From positions 310,001 to 374,000 of the forward strand of contig CANPUZ010000053.1 of the NCBI GenBank assembly GCA_947579665.1: a DNA stretch of 64,000 nt, written 5' to 3'. The notes beneath the pieces are model-generated. The model worked only from the letters and a program-made list of their open reading frames with translations, made no database searches and was not told the DNA's origin. Below are positions 1 to 11,389 of the stretch, one piece after another. The DNA comes from Sympetrum striolatum. Lineage: Eukaryota > Arthropoda > Insecta > Odonata > Libellulidae. Position 1 is the stretch's first letter, and every line of letters starts with the position of its first letter. The translations under genes and the position numbers were made by a program.

Positions 1-170
1 TAAACCCACAATTTTACCCGCCGCGAAAGTATGCGTAAATTAATCATTTAAAATAGAAACGTGTCTGATAGATTTTTTTGCGACTAAGTGACGTCATTAC
101 GCTATTTTGAAGTTGTCACGACTTTGAAGATAATAATTTTAAGGAAAAGTGTTGATGTGATTTTGCATAT

Positions 171-385
171 GGACCAAGGGAAATTCCCAATAAATACGGA
201 CTTGAAAAAAGACTGACGGGGCCTAGAATCGAACTCGAGATCTTCCTGTATCAAGGAGGCTGAGTTAACCATCTTAGCTACTCGGCTAGAAGACTAGTTG
301 AATCTGTTTCCCGGATAGAGGAATCCTGGGTTCGATTTCCGGCCTCATCAGACTTTTCTCAAGTCCGTTTTTCCTGTGGAATAAT
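171..385. repeat. Head-to-head pair of tRNA-derived SINE fragments
   Basis: Two tRNA-like arms face each other. The minus-strand arm (about 190-290) has an A-box-like TAGCTAAGATGG and a B-box-like AGTTCGATTCT. The plus arm has a B box GGTTCGATTTCC near 330. Both arms are followed, each in its own direction, by the same tail (CAGACTTTTCTCAAGTCCG or close), which also follows a B box at 40980-41025. A shared body after a Pol III-type internal promoter is the hallmark of a tRNA-derived SINE. The arrangement could be two insertions or a foldback copy. No target-site duplication was defined. Confidence 0.55.
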
Positions 386-454
386 TAATTATTTAACGAT
401 GAAATTTGATCGTTTATGTTATTTAATTTTCAACGTTGTTGTAAATAATTTTTC

Positions 455-665
455 ATTTGTAGCGTTAAATCAGGGATAATGGTGGTCTGAAGTCTAGATA
501 AATGCCAATAGAAAGGAAATTTGATATAGATTCTTATTATGGCCGTAGAATATAGTATTTAGTTAAAAATTGAGAGAATCTAGGCAAAACGACGACAAAT
601 TGCTCTGATTTTGAGGGCATAAATAATTCCCTAACGACAAAGGTATTGTCGAACTTTCATACGAA
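455..665 (+). repeat. Dispersed repeat R1, copy a
   Basis: Similar by eye to blocks at 12235, 20966, 35015 and 36960. Shared landmarks are TTAAATCAGGGATAATGG, then AGAAAGGAAATTTGA, a TTCTTAT-GGCCGTAGAATAT segment and CCTAACGACAAAGG about 150 bp later. It has no coding potential. A short non-autonomous mobile element is the likeliest origin, but no ends or target duplications were identified. Confidence 0.5.
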
Positions 666-1820
666 TATTTATGGGAAATATTGGCTCATTTAAAATTTAC
701 GTGGAAAAAAACCCAACTATTCAAGACAATTAAACCATCAATGAACTTTGGTAATCGATATTTAAAATATTGAGATTAAAATCAACATATTTTGAAAGAA
801 GAATCCATTGCAATATCGGGATTTTTTATATATTTGGTAATTTTTAGTCATTTTCGACGAATGCAGTAGTTTAGCAGTACAGTGGCAGTAAAAGCATTAT
901 TTACTTGTGTTTTAATCAGTGAATGCAAATGACGTCGACGCAAATGAGTTACTTGAAAAAAGTAATTGAACAATGAGATGAGTTGATTCGAAGCAATGGA
1001 GTATCTTCTTCATTCGATAATATTTAATGTATTTTCTTCTTTTGTCTTTTTTTAAGTGCTTTAGACTTAGAATTTTTACTACTTTTACCAAGTATTTGCT
1101 TGTATTTTTTTAAAACTTGTCTCATTCCTAATATTTGAAGAGCTTTTATGAAGCGAAGTCCTGTTTATGCTAATTTTATGCTAATATAAACGACACAGCT
1201 AGATTTATCAAGTGAATATTCTGTTTCTATATTATGTTATTTTCATGTATATAATTTTTATATTTGCTATTGATACATTTCCTGTCGTTGTATATTAAAC
1301 TCATGTCGTAATTAGTTTCCATTTGTGAGATACTGATTTTTACGTAAATGTGTCATCGCTTTCTTATTCTCTTTTGTATACCTCTTTTCCTCTTGTACGT
1401 CCGAACGCCCGAAAATACAACAACTCTTTTAACCTACTTTCACCATCAAATTTAGCTATTTATCTTTAGGCTCAACAGGTTTTTCACACTCCCCTTCCTG
1501 TGTTTTCCTGCAGTGGACTAACTTCTTCCTAAGCTTAGGTTTTTCAATTTTTATAGCAGTGTTCTTCTTAAGCTATCTATTTCCATTTATTTCTTAAACG
1601 ACGAAGAGTTAAATGTAAGAAGAGACTTCCAAGACTCAATCTCGCCCCAATAAAGTCCTTCTATTATTATTATTATTATCTAAGAAAAAGAAATCTCCTT
1701 GATATTATTCATGGAAAATGGGTTAATTATTCTCTGTAATGTAATGTCTTCAGGCTAGAATGGGATGATACTATAGTTAATAACAGTAGGAATTGTATGT
1801 CATGTCAACAACTATCAGTT
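666..1820. other. AT-rich DNA, no gene seen; possible LINE-type (ATT)n tail
   Basis: No open frame or RNA gene is supported. Near 1650-1680 the sequence reads CCCCAATAAAGTCC followed by a run of ATT repeats. That resembles a polyadenylation signal with a trinucleotide tail, as at the 3' end of some non-LTR retrotransposons, but no upstream reverse transcriptase can be recognised. Confidence 0.3.
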
Positions 1821-1829
1821 GTAGACTAT

Positions 1830-2060
1830 TCTTCTTTCGTAAAATTAGATAGCAAAGAATAGTCGTACGATTTCGAGACAGGTACGGAAAGAAAGACATT
1901 TTAACAAAAAATCTTATTCTTGTCACTGCCTATTTCTTAAGATTCAAAATTCCTAGAATTTTCATAACATACGTGAATTTTTTGTAATATTATGTGGTCA
2001 TGAAAAACTGGTACCCCTGACGACGAATTCGATTGTTGAATCCAATTTAATTAGCCGAGT
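1830..2060 (+). repeat. Decayed R1-like repeat
   Basis: Contains AGAATAGTCGTACGATTTCGAG and, 150 bp on, CCTGACGACGAATTCGATTG followed by TTGAATCC. These match the spacing and motifs of the better R1 copies at 12235 and 36960. Much weaker than the other copies. Confidence 0.35.
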
Positions 2061-2885
2061 CTTACAATATAGTCCATTCCTACAACATATGACAGAATTA
2101 AAACAATTCTTTTATACCTATATTTTGGCAATACTCTTGGCTAATATAAATCCTGATTGCAGTTTACTGAACAAAAAATTGAGTGTTTGGCAGTCGGCGA
2201 AAGTTGGACCACCGAATTTTCATCACCAAAATCAGGTACTTCTTTGTAATAAAGTATACTATAAGTACAAAAACTGAAGTTAAAACATTAATTTTTAAAT
2301 CAATGAGCGACTTTTCTATCATGTGAAATTTACTTTTATTGAAATCGGTCTTCTATACTTGAAGCAATAACTTCACAAACTCAATCTATTTGACTGATTT
2401 AGAGGCACTCGGTGTCCAGCGGAATTTCGTGTACTATTTTAATGTCGCCAAGTTTGCGATCAGTAACACGACCTTTATCATTAAAACGTAATGTGTAGTT
2501 ATTAATGCGATGCAAAATTAAGGGACTCTCTGCTGGATCCATTACTTATATATATATCCATCCATATTTTGAACAATAACTTCATTTTTTCAGTTATTCA
2601 CGAAAAAAATTGGCGATAGTTAGTCATTTTTGCGAAAATTGTCATTTTTTGGCTATTTGTTAATTTTCATTCGAGTTAATGTTTTGAAAATTAGACTTGT
2701 TATAAAGGTCTTTCTAAATGTGAAACCAAAATTTAATTTGTTATAGAAAAACTTGAATTTTTTCAAAACATTTCTTTGAACTAATTGGACTAATTTTAAA
2801 TATCTTACCTTGATCTCTCCAAATAGTGAAAATATCCTTCATTTTTCTTCAATTTACGAAAAAATCGGCAGTTTTTTTTGTAAAT
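2061..2885. other. AT-rich intergenic DNA
   Basis: No gene or clear repeat seen. The short open frame around 2089-2277 has no recognisable motif and is treated as chance. Composition changes abruptly at about 2889, where the C/T-rich minisatellite begins. Confidence 0.5.
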
Positions 2886-2888
2886 ATG

Positions 2889-5386
2889 GGCGCCCACCCC
2901 ACCTTCTACTCCAACCGCTCCCCTCCCACCCTCTACCACACCCGCTCCCCTCCCACCCTCTACCTAACCCTCTCCCCTTCCACCCGCTCCCCTCCCACCC
3001 GTTCCCCTCCATCCCGCTCTCCTCCCACCCTCTACCCTACCCGCTCCCCTCCCACCCTCTACCCCACCCGCTCCCCTCCCACCCTCTACCCCACCCGCTC
3101 CCCTCCCACCCTCTACCCCACCCGCTCCCCTCCCACCCTCTACCCCACCCGCTCCCCTCCCACCCTCTACCCCACCCGTTCCCCTCCCACCATCTACCCC
3201 ACCCGTTCCCCTCCCACCCTCTACCCCACCTGCTCCCCTCCCACCCTCTACCCCGCCCGTTCCCCTCCCACCCTCTACCACACCCGCTCCCCTCCCACCC
3301 TCTACCTAACCCTCTCCCCTTCCACCCGCTCCCCTCCCACCCGTTCCCCTCCATCCCGCTCTCCTCCCACCCTCTACCCTACCCGCTCCCCTCCCACCCT
3401 CTACCCCACCCGCTCCCCTCCCACCCTCTACCCCACCCGCTCCCCTCCCACCCTCTACCCCACCCGCTCCCCTCCCACCCTCTACCCCACCCGCTCCCCT
3501 CCCACCCTCTACCCCACCCGTTCCCCTCCCACCCTCTACCCCACCCGTTCCCCTCCCACCCTCTACCCCACCTGCTCCCCTCCCACCCTCTACCCAACCC
3601 TTTCCCCTTCCACCCGCTCCCCTCCCACCCTCTACCCCGCCCGTTCCCCTCCCACCCTCTACCCAACCCTTTCCCCTCCCACCCGTTCCCCTCCAACCCT
3701 CTACCCAACCCTTTCCCCTCCCACCCGCTCTCCTCCCACCCTCTACCCCACCCGTTCCCCTCCCACCCTCTACCCCACCTGCTCCCCTCCCACCCTCTAC
3801 CCCGCCCGTTCCCCTCCCACTCTCTACCCAACCCTTTCCCCTTCCACCCGCTCCCATCCCACCCGTTCCCCTCCCACCCGCTCTCCTCCCACCCTCTACC
3901 CCACCCGTTCCCCTCCCACCCTCTACCCCACCCGCTCCCCTCCAACCCTCTACCCCACCTGCTCCCCTCCCACCCTCTACCCCACCCGTTCCCCTCCCAC
4001 CCTCTACCCCACCCGTTCCCCTCCCACCCTCTATCCCACCCGTTCCCCTCCCACCCTCTACCCCACCCGCTCCCCTCCAACTCTCTACCCCACCTGCTCC
4101 CCTCCCACCCTCTACCTCACCCGTTCCCCTCCCACCCTCTACCCCACCCGTTCCCCTCCCACCCTCTACCCCACCCGTTCCCCTCCCACCCTCTACCCCA
4201 CCCGTTCCCCTCCCACCCTCTACCCCACCCGCTCCCATCCCACCCGTTCCCCTCCCACCCGTTCCCCTCCCACCCTCTACCCCACCCGTTCCCCTCCCAC
4301 CCTCTACCCCACCCGTTCCCCTCCCACCCTCTACCCCACCTGCTCCCCTCCCACCCTCTACCCCGCCCGTTCCCCTCCCACCCTCTACCCCACCTGCTCC
4401 CCTCCCACCCTCTACCCCACCCGTTCCCCTCCCACCCTCTACCCCACCCATTCCCCTCCCACCCTCTACCCCACCCGTTCCCCTCCCACCCTCTACCCCA
4501 CCCGCTCCCATCCCACCCGTTCCCCTCCCACCCGTTCCCCTCCCGCCCTCTACCCCACCCGTTCCCCTCCCGCCCTCTACCCCACCCGCTCCCCTCCCAC
4601 CCTCTACCCCACCCGTTCCCCTCCCACCCTCTACCCCACCCGTTCCCCTCCCACCCTCTACCCCACCTGCTCCCCTCCCACCCTCTACCCCGCCCGTTCC
4701 CCTCCCACCCTCTACCCCACCCGCTCCCCTCCCACCCTCTACCCCACCTGCTCCCCTCCCACCCTCTACCCCACCCGTTCCCCTCCCACCCTCTACCCCA
4801 CCTGCTCCCCTCCCACCCTCTACCCCACCCGTTCCCCTCCCACCCTCTACCCCACCTGCTCCCCTCCCACCCTCTACCCCACCCGTTCCCCTCCCACCCT
4901 CTACCCCACCCGCTCCCCTCCCACCCTCTACCCCGCCCGTTCCCCTCCCACCCTCTACCCCACCCGCTCCCCTCCCACCCTCTACCCCACCTGCTCCCCT
5001 CCCACCCTCTACCCCACCCGTTCCCCTCCCACCCTCTACCCCACCTGCTCCCCTCCCACCCTCTACCCCGCCCGTTCCCCTCCCACCCTCTACCCCACCT
5101 GCTCCCCTCCCACCCTCTACCCCGCCCGTTCCCCTCCCACCCTCTACCCCACCTGCTCCCCTCCCACCCTCTACCCCGCCCGTTCCCCTCCCACCCTCTA
5201 CCCCACCCGTTCCCCTCCCACCCTCTACCCCACCCGTTCCCCTCCCACCCTCTACCCCACCCGCTCCCCTCCCACCCTCTACCCCACCTGCTCCCCTCCC
5301 ACCCTCTACCCCACCCGTTCCCCTCCCACCCTCTACCCCACCCGTTCCCCTCCCACCCTCTACCCCACCTGTTCCCCTCCCACCTT
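2889..5386. repeat. 27-bp C/T-rich minisatellite, about 93 units, G-run-rich on the minus strand
   Basis: Tandem units close to CGCTCCCCTCCCACCCTCTA plus CCCCACC, 27 bp each, with point variants (CGCTCC/CGTTCC/TGCTCC; CACC/CGCC). The plus strand is almost free of A-run and G. The minus strand carries four G-runs per unit (GGGG, GGG, GGG, GGGG with loops TAGA, T, A), the pattern of an intramolecular G-quadruplex. Higher-order duplication is visible: the variant block with TACCTAACCCTCTCC at about 2959 recurs at about 3300. Because 27 is a multiple of 3, several frames on both strands stay open. The long Pro/His/Leu- or Arg/Ser/Pro-rich frames are therefore a by-product and not evidence of a protein. 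Confidence 0.9.
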
Positions 5387-5556
5387 CTACCCAACCCGCT
5401 TCCACCCCACCACCAACCAACCACCCTATCCCTCTCGCTATCCCGATCATACCCACATTTCCTTGTCATTGCTTCAGCTAGACCCTTACACCCATACCCA
5501 ACTTTGTGGCCCATCGACTTCGAATTCTTTGCCCTTCCCAATACAATTCCTTTTTC
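5383..5556. repeat. Non-minisatellite spacer, copy 1 of 2
   Basis: About 170 bp of less repetitive sequence (from TTCTACCCAACCCGC to CAATTCCTTTTTC) interrupts the minisatellite. It is repeated essentially identically 390 bp downstream at 5773-5946. The repeat unit therefore includes about 215 bp of minisatellite plus this spacer, consistent with a recent block duplication. Confidence 0.85.
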
Positions 5557-5772
5557 CCAATACAACTCCCACCCTCTACCCCACCCTCTACCCCACCCGT
5601 TCCCCTCCCACCCTCTACCCCACCCATTCCCCTCCCACCCTCTACCCCACCCGCTCCCCTCCCACCCTCTACCCCACCCGTTCCCCTCCCACCCTCTACC
5701 CCACCTGCTCCCCTCCCACCCTCTACCCCGCCCGTTCCCCTCCCACCCTATACCCCACCTGTTCCCCTCCCA
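5557..5772. repeat. Second minisatellite block, about 8 units
   Basis: Same 27-bp unit as the main array, between the two spacer copies. It includes the variants CCCATTCCCC and CCCTATACC. Confidence 0.9.
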
Positions 5773-5946
5773 CCTTCTACCCAACCCGCTTCCACCCCAC
5801 CACCAACCAACCACCCTATCCCTCTCGCTATCCCGATCATACCCACATTTCCTTGTCATTGCTTCAGCTAGACCCTTACACCCATACCCAACTTTGTGGC
5901 CCATCGACTTCGAATTCTTTGCCCTTCCCAATACAATTCCTTTTTC
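5773..5946. repeat. Non-minisatellite spacer, copy 2 of 2
   Basis: Repeat of 5383-5556 at an offset of 390 bp. Identity ends at CCTTTTTC, after which the two copies diverge (CCAATACAACTCC in copy 1; TATAACGCCCACT in copy 2). That marks the right edge of the duplication. Confidence 0.85.
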
Positions 5947-6030
5947 TATAACGCCCACTATGCACTCAATCTCGCCCCTCTCCCAATCAATTGCTTCCTT
6001 CCCTTCCTCTACCATAACCATCTCCCATCA

Positions 6031-6600
6031 TTCATTCTTTATTCTTTCTTCTGAATTAGGCAATAGGTAAAATAGGGGTAATTGAATGTAAAGGTACAAA
6101 GTTCATAAATTATACATATCCCCGCCTTACACATCGCAACATATCTATACATTCAGCAATAGTTGGGATTGCTAAGGGCGCAATTTTTTTATATATTATA
6201 TACATTTAAAGTCATGGAACACTATACAAATTCCGGCCTTACAAACTTGTATACTATACATAATACAAAATATAGTTAGGCTCGGGAAAATAATATTTCT
6301 TTTCACTTCTTATTCATCTTCCAAATCAGACATCAGGACAAATATGGGTAAATCAACGTAAAGGTACAGAATCTATAAATTATTCATATCCCCGCCTGAC
6401 ACGTCCTAACAAATCTATACATTCTGCAATAGTTTGGCTAGGGACGCAAAGTTTTTTAAATCCATATTATATACAAATCAGGTCATAGAACACTATACAA
6501 ATTCAGGCCTTGAAATATTTTAGTATACATAATTGAAAATATATTTTGGCTCAGAAGAAAACAAATGTATTTCACTTCTTATTCGTCTTCCGGGGTAGAG
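6031..6600. repeat. 270-bp tandem duplication (two copies plus a partial third)
   Basis: Copy 1 (6031-6300) and copy 2 (6301-6570) share AAAGGTACA (6090, 6360), CATATCCCCGCCT, GAACACTATACAAATTC and the lead TTCACTTCTTATTC-TCTTCC. A third start of the same lead is at 6571-6595. On the minus strand that lead contains the stop codon of the coding remnant at 6574-6735. The duplicated unit therefore looks like the 3' end and 3' UTR of that gene. Confidence 0.75.
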
Positions 6601-6735
6601 CGATGCTTTAGAGGTTTGGGAAGTACCTCAACTCCTTCTCGCCCCTGGATACGCTGTGCAACTTCTTCCCTCTTCTTTCGCTAGGCTGTCCAAGTCTTTT
6701 TCCTTCATTTTGAAGGGCACCATGATGTCCTATGG
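6574..6735 (-). pseudogene. Degenerate C-terminal coding remnant, unidentified
   Basis: The minus strand reads, after an acceptor-like CCTTCCATAG, a charged stretch beginning IMVPFKMKEKDLDSLAKEE. It then needs a frame change to continue as KKREEVAQRIQGREG and VEVLPKPLKHRSTPEDE, followed by TAA. The composition (Lys/Glu-rich helix then a basic tail) and higher GC than the surroundings suggest an old terminal exon or a processed copy. The frame is broken once in the middle. No family was recognised. The adjacent 270-bp repeat begins at its last codons. Confidence 0.35.
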
Positions 6736-8470
6736 AAGGAAAATTAAGGAAATGAATCTTTAATTTCCTATCTAATTATTTTGTATGAACAGAAAAGTAA
6801 ATATAAGCATAGTTCCAAGGAAAACAATAATATTAATACCTAGACTGTATCATTATATACACAGAAGTGGATTGAGAATTCAGCTATTCATATCTACCTT
6901 TTATAATTTATGTTATAATTTGGCTTAACAATGCACGCAAATATTGTTCTAGCAACCAAATAAAGAAATATAGGAATATAACAGCTAAGAAGCATCATTT
7001 AAGTCCGTGGAAAATACATTTTAACACATCGGGATCATTTATGTTTTTGGTAAATAGATTTAACTTTATCTCCGTCACTCTATAAGGTGGAACGAGCTAA
7101 TTAAAATAATAATTTTTGTAGGATGAATCCTTCCGACAGCTTATAAATGAGTCAACATTCTAATAGGTTACCTCGATTTTGAATCTTTTAGTAGCCTAAA
7201 TACTTAAATTTTGCGGCTGTAACATCGCGATTTTTTATATACTTGCGTCATCTTTTCATTAAAGGGAAAATATCGTTACAACAGATTAAGTAGATAGCAA
7301 AGAGTTGACCCTTAGTTAGCGGTGTCAAAAACATTACATAATTATTCGCGTGGAGTAAAAATCACCCAAACATTCTTTGAATTTTCAAGACCTCTTTCAC
7401 AGTTAATCAATTGATTCAATTTATTATTGTGCATGAATGAATCTTTAAAAACCCAATTCAAACATTTTTAAGTATTATATTCTAGCATCAAATTTACATT
7501 AAATAAAATGTTTAAACGCGTATCAAAATTGCAGTAACTTTAAAATTTATAATTTTTATTATTAAGAATAGACCTAAGAGTTAAAAACTAATGAAATATG
7601 TAGTAGAGGATTCATTTAGTTAATTGTTCGTTAATTTACTGAAAATATTGCACGAAAATAAACTTTTGACTTTTTTTGAAACTTTCAGTTAAGTGGTTTC
7701 CAAACTATGAAAAAACGATAAGTTATATTTAAAATTGGGACTTTTATCCTTATCAGTGTTACCTATATTAGTTTTATTTATTGAAAGCACTTTTTATGAT
7801 GCTAAATTTTTGGCGTATTAATATTATTTTAACTAATTATTAATTAACATTTCCTAACCTTTATCCAGCCTTTAAACTGCACAAAACTGGAGCACCAACT
7901 TTTAAAAAGTAATTATTCAAACGTTTTTTGCGTAATTCTTTGTTACTATAATAGTATTACATTAATATAACTTTACTCAGTGAGCTTTAATAAAGCTTTT
8001 TATCCCTAAGAGCATTTTAATACTTTCAGTTGCATTCAAAAAATGTTTGGTAAAATCTTTAAGATATCCACAAAAAATTATGTTTTAGAAATTGTTCTCA
8101 GTTGGCGATGCGTTCAGTATTTTTTTGATTCTTAGCAATTAATTAGTTTATGTAAAGGCACTTATAAATTATTGAAATTTGGTTTACATCATCATTAAAA
8201 ATTGTTTTCGTAAAATTGGTAACACTGATAAAATTGCTTATTTTTTATTCCTTGAATTTAACTAAATTCGCAGATTATACCATAGCAAACAACTTTACAT
8301 AACGAAAATTTGGTTGAAATGCCTTCATTGGTTTCTTTGTTACCGAAGGAAATACACTTCCACACGCAAATAATTAAGGGTTAATATCAGAGCATGTAAT
8401 GGACAAAGAACTGCAATTTACTGAAATGAAATGCATCTTTGTCGGCGGGTTATTTTTAATAAGTTAAGAA
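6736..8470. other. AT-rich DNA without recognisable features
   Basis: Very AT-rich, no supported frame, no tRNA-like box and no clear tandem repeat. Nothing identified. Confidence 0.5.
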
Positions 8471-8479
8471 TTATATCCA

Positions 8480-8740
8480 CCATTGGACTCTCCAATGAAT
8501 TTGAAAACTCGATTTTCTTTATGGTTGCCGTTAGTGATTTCTCGTAAAAGAATGGAAGAATATTTAAGAAGGTACAAAACTCGATCCTAAGATGTAATTC
8601 AGAGTAACAGAGCAGTCATTAATGACTGATTAAAAAAATGACAGATTCTTTATTCCTATCCATTGTACGAAAAGAAAGACACACGACTGAATTACTTCAC
8701 CGATTTATTCTAAAAGTCGTAAATAGAACCGTGAAAAACA
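8480..8740 (+). repeat. R2 module, partial copy
   Basis: Matches by eye to 10330-10580 and 16290-16350 (for example CGACTGAATTACTTC followed by TTTATTCTAAAAGTCG). It begins with ACCATTGGACTCTCCAATGA, the counterpart of CACCACTGGAATCGACACTG on the minus strand near 23550. The segment is an eroded copy of the exon-like part of R2. Confidence 0.5.
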
Positions 8741-9289
8741 AGAGCAAAGTAAATTCTCGAAAACGATGTGATTGGCATCTATTTAGAATACATAATTGTA
8801 CTTAGAAAATATGATTCAAACTGAGCTATGACTTGCTCATAATATCTAACAAAATTAGGTCTAGCAAGTACCCAAAACTTTGCATGTTATTTTCTAGTCA
8901 ATATATAAGTTAGTTTCAGGATAATTTGGATAATAGGTACTTGTAGTATACCTCATCGATTAAAAATCTTAATTTACAACAGAATTTAGTATCGGAAAGC
9001 AAAAACCATAAGCTACAGCAATCAATGTATCAATATAGTAATTATTTCGTAGGATAGGAATAAAATCACTTTGTAGTTTATAAACTGTGTTTTTACTAAG
9101 AATTGACCATCAGATCGTTATTTTTTTAATAGAAGGTAGTGCAAAGAGTGTAATTATTTTTATTTCATTTCAATGGCGTACCACCAAGTTAGGCTAAATC
9201 ATTTCTATTATAATTCAATAGCACGGACGTAATTTGCCAATGTTCAAATAATGTAACAGGATTCAATGAAAGAAACACGAAACAGTTTT

Positions 9290-10850
9290 CAAATCTACAA
9301 GGTGAAGTACTGCATTTCAGATTAATTGAAAATTCTCATTACCTCCAATTCTCTCTCATTAATTTTTATTCTATTCTCAGTAAGTTGGAATTCCGGCGTA
9401 TCCATGAGCATCTTCAATGATGGTTTTTCTCTGCGATAGAAGCTTTTGATTGAGTTGTTCTCCTGGGCAATATCGATAAGAATGGATTAGAACTCTCCTC
9501 AAACCTTTAGAAAAAAATTGAAAATGAAAATTAATAATGCATCGAAATAAAATAATCATTAAACTATGTTTAACTAAATAGTGGTATTGTGACTACTGGA
9601 ATTCTATCCAATATACCTCCGAGCCACGTCCTGGAAAATGGAACACCTTGGTTCGAATCCTGAACAAGTCACTTTTTTGTTTACTCTACAACGGTTAAGA
9701 GGTTAAGTCACACGCTTTCCTTTACTAAATCAAACTTCATTTCCATCGTTTTTTTAATAAGAATAAAATATATTATTTCACAGCCAGAAGCATATACGGG
9801 ATAAAATTATTAATTTTTTGAATGAGGAAATACGTTAATTTGGAAGCATTTCTCCTTTAACTATTATTTTTTAAATCTGCTAAACTTTACGCAAAATATC
9901 AATCAGAGTGAATCAATTCAGAAATTCTCTCTTTAAAATGAGAATTCATAATTGACACAATTCAAATCTGATGAAAAGACAATCATTTACGAAAGAAGAT
10001 TACCATTATTTGATTGTTTTCTTTATATTGTTTTATTCCAAATTGAATTAAAATTCCTCAAATAGCAGATCTCATTATTAAATTATAAAGTTATTTGGTA
10101 AGAAATACACATAATTCTGATGAGAGAGATATTGAACTTAAAGTCTTATTTCATACGCTTGAGATGAACTGAAAACCCTTTGAGAAACGATAAAAATTCA
10201 AGCTTCTGGATATTTTCACACGAGCGGTGTTTCAATTTTCACTGAATGTGCTCGGAAAATCAGCGTAGCAATAATGACGATAAAAAATCATGTTAATTAT
10301 TTCCTGTAGATTATGAGTAAAGTAATCCTATGTAACACTAGAGTCGCCACTGAATTTGAATCACGAAATACATTAGGATAACCAATAGCGATATCTCGTA
10401 AGTCAATGCATGAGTGTTTAAAAAGGTAGGGAAAGTAAAGTTGAAGCTTAAGTTGTAATTCAAAGCAAAAGGACACTCATCGGTGACTGACTTTAAAAAT
10501 TACTCACTCTGAATTCCTTATCATCCGTTCAAACATGATCAACGACTGAATTATTCCGAAGAATTAATCTAAAAGTCTGAAATACAAGTTTGAAATTTAA
10601 GTCGATGATTCAATAAATGAAAATGTTTTGAAATAGAGATGTTTTGAAAGCAAGAGTAGTTCTGATAAAGGAGGTCAAGGTAAAAAGGCAAAATGCTTTC
10701 TAGCATGGGGAAAATGAAAGTACCTTGTAATCTCAAAACAAACAGCTGTTCCGTGTCCTTCAGTTTCACCGAAATCCAGTTCTTCAGTTCAATTCTTAAT
10801 AAGAAAAATATCGATATATTTATTTTTTTTAAATAACCATTCATGAACTA
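9290..10850 (+). repeat. R2 module, copy 1
   Basis: One of three diverged copies sharing an ordered set of landmarks: Y (GGGCAATATCGATAAGAATG near 9465, AATTAATAATGCATCG at 9530), a B-box arm GGTTCGAATCCTG (9650), Z (GATATTGAACTTAAAGTC, 10125) and X (AAACAAACAGCTGTT, 10735). Copies 2 and 3 have the same order at 12640-14060 and 15060-16560. On the minus strand X reads as an exon-like frame (QLFVLRLQGTFIFP) also seen in copy 3. Whether R2 is a gene duplicate or a mobile element is unresolved. Confidence 0.55.
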
Positions 10851-11067
10851 CGATAAATTTAATCCAATGATTTACCCTTGAAAGAGGTCTTAAAAATTCA
10901 GAGAATAATGTGGTCATTTTTCCCCAAGAGACAAATTACGTATATTTTACGGGACTAATTCAGGGTTAAGCATTGGAATGGGAGATTATCAATAACATTT
11001 TTCCATTGGAATTTACGAAAACATCAATATAAAAATCAACTAACGCCTTATCCTTGTTTACCAACTT

Positions 11068-11193
11068 TTAGATAATCAGCTGTCTCGTGACCTTGGTCGT
11101 GACTTTCACTTTCCTCGGAGATTCACTTTCCCAATCGGTGAGAAAAACCAGCGGAGTATTTATTAGACGAGGATCCTTCCAAGTATCAGATAC
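11068..11193 (-). CDS. Candidate terminal exon, unidentified protein
   Basis: On the minus strand a good acceptor (CTTAATTTTCAG) is followed by 41 sense codons and TAA, 126 bp, entering in phase 0. The peptide starts VSDTWKDPRLINTPLVFLTD and ends VKVTTKVTRQLII. Its alternating polar/hydrophobic residues suggest beta strands. A homologous but broken segment lies on the plus strand at 24560-24690, with two in-frame stops after alignment. A related motif (VTKQLFVLRERGTF) lies on the minus strand near 16500. It could be the last exon of a minus-strand gene that includes the exon at 17320-17382, also phase 0. Family unknown; transcription is untested. Confidence 0.35.
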   Translation of the reverse strand, partial: VSDTWKDPRLINTPLVFLTDWESESPRKVKVTTKVTRQLII

Positions 11194-11389
11194 CTGAAAA
11201 TTAAGAGATGCAGTATTACTAGGAAATGTCTTCAATAGTTCTCATTATAATAATTTTAAATTAAAAATCAAAACGTAAATATAAATTCAATTACCGATAC
11301 AGTATTAAAATCATTATATCGGCAAAACTTCCCTGAATCCGGTTGTAAAGCTATTGAAAAGATCCATCGAAATATTACAGGATTTATCT

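Noticed and set aside
2889..5790. CRISPR-like array
   Set aside because: Units are contiguous with no unique spacers between direct repeats, and the context is a eukaryotic genome.
2810..6070. Long proline-rich open frames (over 1,000 codons) across the minisatellite on both strands
   Set aside because: A 27-bp repeat with few G and A bases leaves most frames open automatically. Several frames on both strands are equally open, the start lies in AT-rich DNA outside the repeat, and no domain, splice or promoter evidence exists.
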